Part shown: positions 33,854 through 39,576 of the stretch, one piece after another | Position numbering within the stretch: the first letter of the stretch is position 1 | Layout: each line of letters begins with the position of its first letter | Origin: Clostridia bacterium | Lineage (GTDB): Bacteria; Bacillota_A; Clostridia; Oscillospirales; CAG-272 | Direction of reading: 5' to 3' | Length of the DNA stretch: 41,597 nucleotides | NCBI GenBank assembly: GCA_017501345.1 | Contig: JAFVXC010000036.1 | Location: 1 to 41,597, forward strand | Position numbers and translations under genes: made by a program | Notes under the pieces: generated by a model | What the model saw: the letters and a program-made list of their open reading frames with translations, nothing else | The model's database searches: none | Told to the model about the DNA's origin: nothing

Positions 33854-36013
33854 TCAGGAAAGGATCGTGTCGACACTCCTGCCCGACGTCGGATCATCAC
33901 TCAAAAAATAGCCGTCTCCGCGTCGATCCGAGGAAACACGGCAGGCCGCTGAGGTGAGGCCGAACGCAAGCCAGAACAGAAAAACCATACGGAAATCCGC
34001 AAAGATCGGCATAAATGCTCCGTACAAAAGTAAAACGATAAGCGCGGAAAAGCCGCCGACAAGCCCGTGTCTTAAGTGTGTGCCGCGAGAGCGCCCCATC
34101 TCCTCAAAGCACCGCTGCATCAGAATGAACAAAAGCAAAAGATACAGAAGTACCCCGGGGATACCTACACCAACCAGCGTGCGGATCCAGAAGCTCGCAC
34201 CCGTAAAGGGATCGCTTCGTGCAAAGAGCTCGGAAAAGCGCAGGTTGCCAAAGCCTTCCCCGGCGAGAGAAAGCTCGTACGGCGCGGTGAAAAGCCTGTC
34301 CCAGAGATAGATCCCTTCTCCGAAGTTTCGCTTCACAAATCCCTTCAGATAAACCGTCAGGCTCGTTCCGTTCGGGAAAAGCTGATAGACCACTCCCGCA
34401 CCGAGCGCAGCAAGAGGGACGGTATAGAGCGTCTTATAGGTAGAGAAAAGTGCAAAAACACAGAACCCGAGAAGGCAGAATGTGAGCGGAAGCTTCGACT
34501 CAAGCAGTGCCCCCACAAACAGCATTTCGGGGAGACACATCGCGGCAAAGATCTTACACGCGGCAGATCGAACCGAAAAGACCGCTCCGAGAGAGATCGG
34601 AAACATCAGAATGAGATAGCTTCCGAGGAAGACCTCTCCGCCGAAAAGCACCGATACGTTCCCGATCTCACCCGTAACGTATTCGGACGAAATCCATCCA
34701 AGGTCGGGAAGGCCGAAAAAGTATACCACGATCCCTACGGTCATCGCAGAGAAAAGCGTGAACTGCAAAACCGCAAGCACGCGACTGATCCACGCCTCGG
34801 TGCGTAGGAGATTTACCGAGAGGAAGTAGACGAGCATCAAAACGAAGGTCACGACCGCTTCAGTGACCGATCCTGCGGTCGTATGCGGAAAAATACCGTA
34901 AAGCAGGACGCCACAGCCGAGAAGAAGCACCGCTACGTCAAGAAGACCGAAGCGGAAGAGTCGCTTCTTTCGTAGCACCTTGATCAGATACGAGAATCCT
35001 GTAAGGAGCACGATCGCACAAAGGCACACCGTCGGAAGCCCGATCGCGGAAAGGAGTCCTCCGCGCAGAATATCCGAGGCAGCTACCGTATACAGCTGCC
35101 CGAAGGAGCCGAAGAAAGGAAGCACGGACAAGAGCAGCACCGACAAAACAAGTCCTGCCTCGGGCGTCCGTATCACGATCGAAACGAGAAGAACGATGAG
35201 AAGGATCAAAAGCGTGTATAGCGGAGAGATGAACGCAGAAAGCACCCCCGCCGCCGCTCCGAGAAGAAGAAGCGTAAAACGAACGGCACGACTCGCCCAT
35301 ACTTCCCTCTGACGGCTTGTGACAGGCTTGTTAAGATCCTCCGCAAGTTCACTTTTCGCACCGAGCAGTCGCTCGAAGAATGCAGACAGGAAAAAGCTTT
35401 CGGTCTTCATCTCCTTGAGTGACCGCGAGCGGATCGGTAAGGTAAAGATCGCGATGAGGAGGAATAAAATCACGTTGACCCAGAACTGTGCCCCCGAGAC
35501 GTACTCCTCCAAGGTCTCGAGTGCGTAATTCGTGAGTGCGTATCCCTCGTAGATCGAAGGAGCACCCGACAGGAAGGTTACAAGAAAATTCGCGATGAGA
35601 GAGATCAGTGCATAGGAAAGGATCGCATCCGCATAATACCCTACGGGAGCCTTCATCAGCAAATACCGAAGCCTTTTCAGTCGCGCCGTAAGCAGTAGCT
35701 TCTCGACCACAGAGGCAAGACGGCGGTCGGTATACTTCGGCTGAAAGTGGATCTGCTTCTGTCTCCGACGCTTTTCGGCAATCCGCCGAAAGAAGGACTC
35801 CTCCCGCGAATAAGCGGTAAAGATCCGACCGAAAAAGCCGGACGTGAAAAGGACGTAAAGCCATCTCGCAAAGCGATCGAGAAGCGCGGAGGGGCGGAAG
35901 CGAGACAGCCGACTGCGACGCGCACGAGCCTTCGTGGAAGCCGTGCTCACGGAATCCCTGCCGACTGCGATCTTTTTTTCCGTTCCTTCTTTTATGGGAA
36001 GCTGTTCAGCCAT
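33854..36013 (-). CDS. O-antigen ligase (Wzy/WaaL)-like polytopic membrane protein
   Basis: 719 residues with a strongly basic, cytoplasmic first 60 residues, then more than ten hydrophobic segments. The last third holds a long extracytoplasmic loop (about 560-620, LKGFVKRNFGEGIYLWDRLF ... AGEGFGNL) followed by three helices, the layout of Wzy_C/O-antigen-ligase proteins that polymerise or transfer lipid-linked glycans. In Gram-positives such proteins act in exopolysaccharide or wall-glycan assembly. GGAGG precedes the ATG. It starts 30 nt after trmD and is followed by two DUF4330-like genes. No glycosyltransferase lies nearby, so the substrate is unknown. Confidence 0.75.
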   Translation of the reverse strand: MAEQLPIKEGTEKKIAVGRDSVSTASTKARARRSRLSRFRPSALLDRFARWLYVLFTSGFFGRIFTAYSREESFFRRIAEKRRRQKQIHFQPKYTDRRLASVVEKLLLTARLKRLRYLLMKAPVGYYADAILSYALISLIANFLVTFLSGAPSIYEGYALTNYALETLEEYVSGAQFWVNVILFLLIAIFTLPIRSRSLKEMKTESFFLSAFFERLLGAKSELAEDLNKPVTSRQREVWASRAVRFTLLLLGAAAGVLSAFISPLYTLLILLIVLLVSIVIRTPEAGLVLSVLLLSVLPFFGSFGQLYTVAASDILRGGLLSAIGLPTVCLCAIVLLTGFSYLIKVLRKKRLFRFGLLDVAVLLLGCGVLLYGIFPHTTAGSVTEAVVTFVLMLVYFLSVNLLRTEAWISRVLAVLQFTLFSAMTVGIVVYFFGLPDLGWISSEYVTGEIGNVSVLFGGEVFLGSYLILMFPISLGAVFSVRSAACKIFAAMCLPEMLFVGALLESKLPLTFCLLGFCVFALFSTYKTLYTVPLAALGAGVVYQLFPNGTSLTVYLKGFVKRNFGEGIYLWDRLFTAPYELSLAGEGFGNLRFSELFARSDPFTGASFWIRTLVGVGIPGVLLYLLLLFILMQRCFEEMGRSRGTHLRHGLVGGFSALIVLLLYGAFMPIFADFRMVFLFWLAFGLTSAACRVSSDRRGDGYFLSDDPTSGRSVDTILS

Positions 36014-36043
36014 ATCGCTCCTCCTTTCCCGTTTTTACGGTCG

Positions 36044-36754
36044 TTATTCCGATTTCTCCGAAAGAAGATCGGGTCGTTTTTCGCGTGTCAAGCGCTCGGC
36101 GGTCTCCTGCCGCCATTTTTCTATGTTCGCGTGGTGTCCCGATATCAACACATCAGGAACCTTCACGCCGTGAAATTCGTAAGGTCTCGTATATTGCGGA
36201 TATTCAAGAAGCCCCGACGCAATGCTTTCATTTTCGTAGCACTCGGGATCGGCAAGCACGCCGTCCTGAAGTCTCGCAACAGCATCGACCACGATGCACG
36301 CGGGGATCTCCCCGCCCGTCAGAACGTAGTCACCGATTGAAAGCTCCTCATCAACGATCTCGTCAAGCACACGCTGATCGATCCCCTCGTAGTGTCCGCA
36401 CAAAAGGATCAGGCTATCGTATTCGGAAAGCTCCTCAGCGATCCTTTGCGTCAGCACTCTGCCCTTCGGCGACATATAGATCACGTGAGGCTTCGCCTCG
36501 GGGCGATCGGTTCGGATTGCCCTCACCACTGCCTCATAACAATTATAAACGGGCGGTGCCGCCATCAGCATTCCCTTACCGCCACCGTATGGCGTATCGT
36601 CAACACGGCGGTGCTTGTCCTCGGAATAATCCCGGATGTTGTGGCAGTGCACCTCGATTGCCCCCGCCTTCCGCGCACGTCCGATGATGCTTTCCGACAA
36701 AACACCGTCTACAAGTCCCGGAAACAGGGTCATAACGTCAAATCGGATCGCCAT
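36044..36754 (-). CDS. trmD: tRNA (guanine-37-N1)-methyltransferase
   Basis: 236-residue SPOUT-class enzyme making m1G37 in tRNAs that read CNN codons, which prevents frameshifting. MRFDVMTLFP-type start (AIRFDVMTLFPGLV), DDTPYGGGKGM, YMSPKGRVLTQ, the knot region LLCGHYEGIDQRV, and SIGDYVLTGGE are all present. Its ATG shares one base with the rimM stop (TGATG), so the two are translationally coupled. Usual neighbours rpsP and rplS are absent from this cluster. Confidence 0.97.
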   Translation of the reverse strand: MAIRFDVMTLFPGLVDGVLSESIIGRARKAGAIEVHCHNIRDYSEDKHRRVDDTPYGGGKGMLMAAPPVYNCYEAVVRAIRTDRPEAKPHVIYMSPKGRVLTQRIAEELSEYDSLILLCGHYEGIDQRVLDEIVDEELSIGDYVLTGGEIPACIVVDAVARLQDGVLADPECYENESIASGLLEYPQYTRPYEFHGVKVPDVLISGHHANIEKWRQETAERLTREKRPDLLSEKSE

Positions 36755-37275
36755 CAGTCAAACATCCCCGCAATCGGTCTGATATAGATCGCCTCGGTCA
36801 GAACGACACGGTCTACGAATTCCTTGACCGCTGGCATCATCCGTTCACCGTTCTCGGTCTTGACGGTATAAAGATCCGATGCACCGAGATTCGTAACGTT
36901 CACGAGCGTTCCGTAAAGCTTGCCGTTATCGGCGTCGATCACGGGAAGTCCGATGAGATCAACGATAAAATGAGAGCCCTCCTCAAGCGGGAGATCCTCT
37001 CTGGCGGCATAGACCGTTCGGTTCTTCAGAGCGATCGCATCGTCAAGCGTATCCACACCCGAAAGGGACATCAGAACGAAGGACTTGAACACCGACGCGT
37101 GACGGACCTCCACCCTGCGGTAGCCTTCCCTCTCCTTCAAATAGACCTCAGAAAGTTTTTTCAGAATATCCGGGCTGTCGCAGTATGATTCGAGCTTGAC
37201 CTCTCCACGCACACCGTGGGTATTGATGATCTTACCGCATTCGAGATATTCTGCGAGCTTTCTTGTCTCTTCCAT
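36754..37275 (-). CDS. rimM: 16S rRNA processing protein RimM
   Basis: 173-residue ribosome maturation factor for the 30S head. N-terminal barrel with CGKIINTHGVRGEVKL, KNRTVYAAREDL in the middle, and the C-terminal PRC-barrel with FIVDLIGLPVIDADNGKLYGTL. ATG 37275 is chosen since the family begins here and AGGAAG is upstream; 38 further open codons include the promoter. First gene of rimM-trmD-ligase-like-DUF4330 pair. Confidence 0.95.
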   Translation of the reverse strand: MEETRKLAEYLECGKIINTHGVRGEVKLESYCDSPDILKKLSEVYLKEREGYRRVEVRHASVFKSFVLMSLSGVDTLDDAIALKNRTVYAAREDLPLEEGSHFIVDLIGLPVIDADNGKLYGTLVNVTNLGASDLYTVKTENGERMMPAVKEFVDRVVLTEAIYIRPIAGMFD

Positions 37276-37327
37276 AGACCTTGACTTCCTTTCGGTAGAA
37301 ATACAGCATAAAATCAAATACAAATTT

Positions 37328-37356
37328 ATTATAACACACCTTTCCCGAAATTGCAA
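37328..37356 (-). promoter_or_regulatory. Sigma-A promoter of the rimM cluster
   Basis: Minus strand TTGCAA (37351-37356), 17 nt, TATAAT (37328-37333), TGT before the -10. Confidence 0.86.
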
Positions 37357-37440
37357 TGCTATTTTTTGCATCGAAAGCACTTTTATCATACTTTGTGAAT
37401 GCCGAATGTAATTTTTTTGGAATTATTTACAGCTTGTCTA

Positions 37441-37469
37441 TTGCTTTTTTCAAAGAAAGGGTGTATAAT
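37441..37469 (+). promoter_or_regulatory. Sigma-A promoter of yajC
   Basis: TTGCTT (37441-37446), 17 nt, TATAAT (37464-37469). The -35 box is the weakest of the set. Confidence 0.75.
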
Positions 37470-37519
37470 AATTATAATTTGTGTGAAAGCAAAAATACCT
37501 TTTTACCTGGAGGCTTTTT

Positions 37520-37840
37520 ATGAATTTCAATTTCGCACTTGAGTCTGCGAACAACGGCGGAAGCATGTGGTTCTCCCTGATCATTATCGTTGTAATGTTC
37601 GTTGCAATGTATTTCTTCATTATGCGCCCGCAGAAGAAGCAGGAAAAGGAAACGCAGAATATGCGCGATTCCCTGCAGGTCGGTGACGAGATCACCACGA
37701 TCGGCGGCATCATCGGAAAGATCATCAGCATCAAGGAAGAGACCGTTATGATCGAGACCGGACACGACCGCACGAAGATCCGCATCCTGAAGAGCGCGGT
37801 CAGCCGCGTAGACGTGAAGGCCGAGGATTCGCTCGACTGA
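37520..37840 (+). CDS. yajC: Preprotein translocase subunit YajC
   Basis: 106-residue accessory subunit of the Sec holotranslocon. One N-terminal membrane helix (about 16-35) is followed by the diagnostic FIMRPQKKQEKE and a small soluble domain with LQVGDEITTIGGIIGKI. GGAGG precedes the ATG. secD/secF and tgt, its frequent neighbours, are absent; instead a TIGR04086 membrane protein follows after a hairpin. Confidence 0.95.
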   Translation: MNFNFALESANNGGSMWFSLIIIVVMFVAMYFFIMRPQKKQEKETQNMRDSLQVGDEITTIGGIIGKIISIKEETVMIETGHDRTKIRILKSAVSRVDVKAEDSLD

Positions 37841-37875
37841 TCCCCGCTTTTATAAAATCCCGTCATAAAGAAAAT

Positions 37876-37930
37876 CACCTTCGCATAGAGTGAAACGAAA
37901 AGTTTTTTTCTCTCTGCGGAGGTGTTTTTT
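37876..37930 (+). promoter_or_regulatory. Terminator-like hairpin that contains the next gene's ribosome binding site
   Basis: CACCTTCGCATAGAG (37876-37890) pairs with 37910-37924 in a 15-bp stem with one wobble and one mismatch. The right arm includes GGAGG (37918-37922) of the TIGR04086 gene, and six Ts (37925-37930) run up to its ATG. The same element can therefore stop yajC transcription and, in read-through RNA, hide the binding site. Confidence 0.7.
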
Positions 37931-38407
37931 ATGAACCGTCAATCATCATCGGAATCAACAAGAGATCGTCGGAAGGCACGGGGCGAACAGACAGCTCCCG
38001 TAAGCCCGCTTCTTCGCATTCTACGCGGCACGGGGATCGCCCTCTGCGTGTCCTGCCTTACTGCAATTACACTGCTCGCAGTAACAGCAGGTATCGTCTT
38101 TTCCCGCCCCGATCCCGATTCGTTTTTGATTCCTACGTCACTCCTCGTTCTTGTGGCTGCCTCTCTTTTGTGCGGCGTAGTCGCAGAGCGTGTCTCGGGC
38201 GCGAAGCCTCTCCCCGTCGGAGCGATCGCGGGTACTGTATGGGTGATCCTGACCTTTCTCGCCTCCCTTGCCTTGGGGGGGGGCGCAGGTGCTCTTCCTT
38301 CGGTCTATGCGATGGCACTTCGCATTCCGCAGCTTCTTCTCGTCCTGCTCGGCGCCTTCCTCGCAAAACGCCGTCCACGACGGGCAAGCCCACGCAGACG
38401 GCGGTAA
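37931..38407 (+). CDS. TIGR04086 family membrane protein
   Basis: 158 residues. A hydrophilic basic N terminus (to about 28) is followed by four hydrophobic segments (about 32-57, 64-83, 93-113, 120-138) and an Arg-rich tail (KRRPRRASPRRRR). It resembles the TIGR04086 family, four-helix proteins frequently next to yajC or secDF in Clostridia; the function is unknown. ATG 37931 is chosen since GGAGG is 8 nt upstream. A run of nine Gs lies inside the gene at 38275-38283, where slippage would shift the frame before the last membrane helix. Confidence 0.82.
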   Translation: MNRQSSSESTRDRRKARGEQTAPVSPLLRILRGTGIALCVSCLTAITLLAVTAGIVFSRPDPDSFLIPTSLLVLVAASLLCGVVAERVSGAKPLPVGAIAGTVWVILTFLASLALGGGAGALPSVYAMALRIPQLLLVLLGAFLAKRRPRRASPRRRR

Positions 38408-38434
38408 TACGGTCGATCCGTATACTGATTTCAT

Positions 38435-38728
38435 TCAGTCCCAGGCAAGGGGCGTCGTCGGGATCGCCCTTCTCGGAGAAGCCATATAGGGAGCGACCTC
38501 CTCGCGCCAACGATTGTAGTGCTCGGTCTGTTTATGTGCTGCCGCGGCATCTGCATCTACGTAAACCTCGAACAGAACGAACTTAGTGGGATCGTTGTTG
38601 TCCTGGAGCAGATCAAAACGGATGTTCCCGGGCTCCCTGCGCGAGCATTCGTGATTGTAGGTGCTGATCGCGCGAAATGCGTCGATGCAATCGGGCTTTA
38701 CGTCGATGAGTACGATGGTTGCGAGCAT
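38435..38728 (-). CDS. Antibiotic biosynthesis monooxygenase (ABM) fold protein, quinol monooxygenase-like
   Basis: 97-residue ferredoxin-like alpha/beta protein. The pattern MLATIVLIDVKPDCIDAF, then SRREPGNIRFDLLQD, FVLFEVYVDADAAAAHKQTEHY and a short C-terminal tail is typical of small ABM-fold quinol monooxygenases or (4S)-dihydroxypentanedione-phosphate/LsrG-like proteins. The substrate cannot be predicted. ATG 38728 has AGGACAGG about 10 nt upstream. It is monocistronic with its own promoter (38810-38838) and a perfect palindrome directly over the transcription start, so it is probably regulated. Confidence 0.87.
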   Translation of the reverse strand: MLATIVLIDVKPDCIDAFRAISTYNHECSRREPGNIRFDLLQDNNDPTKFVLFEVYVDADAAAAHKQTEHYNRWREEVAPYMASPRRAIPTTPLAWD

Positions 38729-38782
38729 AGAATGAATACCTGTCCTTTCGTGCGCCGTTGCCGCACACACGGCTGACGCGGA

Positions 38783-38809
38783 GAATTTGTTCGTATTCCG
38801 AACAAATTC
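38783..38809 (-). promoter_or_regulatory. Putative operator: 11-5-11 perfect palindrome at the ABM transcription start
   Basis: GAATTTGTTCG (38783-38793), TATTC, CGAACAAATTC (38799-38809). The palindrome abuts the -10 box (38810-38815) and covers the predicted start of transcription, the usual place for a dimeric repressor. It would also form a 5' hairpin in the RNA. Confidence 0.65.
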
Positions 38810-38838
38810 ATTATAGCCCTTTTCTCCGCATTTGTCAA
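38810..38838 (-). promoter_or_regulatory. Sigma-A promoter of the ABM gene
   Basis: Minus strand TTGACA (38833-38838), 17 nt, TATAAT (38810-38815). Both boxes are consensus, so strong constitutive activity is expected unless repressed at the adjoining palindrome. Confidence 0.86.
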
Positions 38839-38880
38839 GGCTCTTTCGGGATTTGCACACGAATTATGCGCTCTGCGGCC

Positions 38881-39195
38881 TTATCCGAAAGCCACCCCAT
38901 ATTCCTGCTCCTCGCAGAGGTCGAACACGATCTCCCGAAGGGTACTCGGCGTCACGCATCCATCCACAAGCCGCCTAAAGATCGCCTCCGACTCCGTACG
39001 GTCGACTCCGAGCACTGCAAAGGAGGCCGCTCGAGGATCCTCAACCGAAACGAGATAGAAGGATCCAGACTTTAGCGTAATACGGTAAAGTAAAAAATCA
39101 AGCAAAAGCTCTTCTTCCCTTCTCTCCTCTTTTAAGAGTATAAGCTCCGTGTCATTCTCTGCTTTGGCACACGGAAACATATTTGCAGTTACCAT
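38881..39195 (-). CDS. DUF6514-like small protein
   Basis: 104 residues, soluble, no signal peptide. The middle and end (LLLDFLLYRITLKSGSFYLV, VDRTESEAIFRRLVDG, CVTPSTLREIVFDLCEE) fit a small clostridial family I know as DUF6514, whose role is not established; the name is from memory. ATG 39195 is chosen because AAAGGAAG lies upstream and the N-terminal 32 codons of the longer frame overlap the promoter leader. Own promoter at 39274-39301. No operon partner. Confidence 0.72.
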   Translation of the reverse strand: MVTANMFPCAKAENDTELILLKEERREEELLLDFLLYRITLKSGSFYLVSVEDPRAASFAVLGVDRTESEAIFRRLVDGCVTPSTLREIVFDLCEEQEYGVAFG

Positions 39196-39576
39196 TTTTG
39201 TTACTTCCTTTGTGTCATTTTGTACCGCAAATGAATGGACTCCGCGGTTGTCCGCTCTCCTCGCGATGGACTTATTATAACACTTTTCCAAAAAAATGCA
39301 AGTTTTACGACGATTTCGGGATCGTGAATGTATATTTCATATTTTATCCACCGCCTTTGTCTATCTTTGCATCTGAATGCGCTGAGGAATGAAATACACA
39401 GATAAAAACCGTATATCTAGCTAAATTATTCACATTATGCGTACGAAAGTCACGGCTCTATTCACATATTCATTTTGGTTATACAGGCGTTTTCCTCTTC
39501 TTTTTGACAAACATCTTTCTTTATTGGCCTGATTTACTCACGAAAAAAATTTTTTTCAAAAAGTTTTCCTTCCATC
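39196..39576. other. AT-rich intergenic stretch next to the mobile remnant
   Basis: 381 bases. The left part is the leader and promoter of the DUF6514-like gene (39274-39301). From about 39300 to 39576 the sequence is AT-rich and I see no gene, RNA or clear attachment site. A G-A7-T7-C perfect palindrome (39542-39557) lies 20 nt after the stop of the right-hand gene and could serve as a weak terminator. Confidence 0.6.
39274..39301 (-). promoter_or_regulatory. Sigma-A promoter of the DUF6514-like gene
   Basis: Minus strand TTGCAT (39296-39301), 16-nt spacer, TATAAT (39274-39279), TGT before the -10. The only promoter here with a spacer other than 17. Confidence 0.75.

Noticed and set aside
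39542..39557. G-A7-T7-C perfect palindrome as an origin or attachment site
   Set aside because: It is simple A/T sequence with no repeat partner; at best a weak terminator after the truncated gene.
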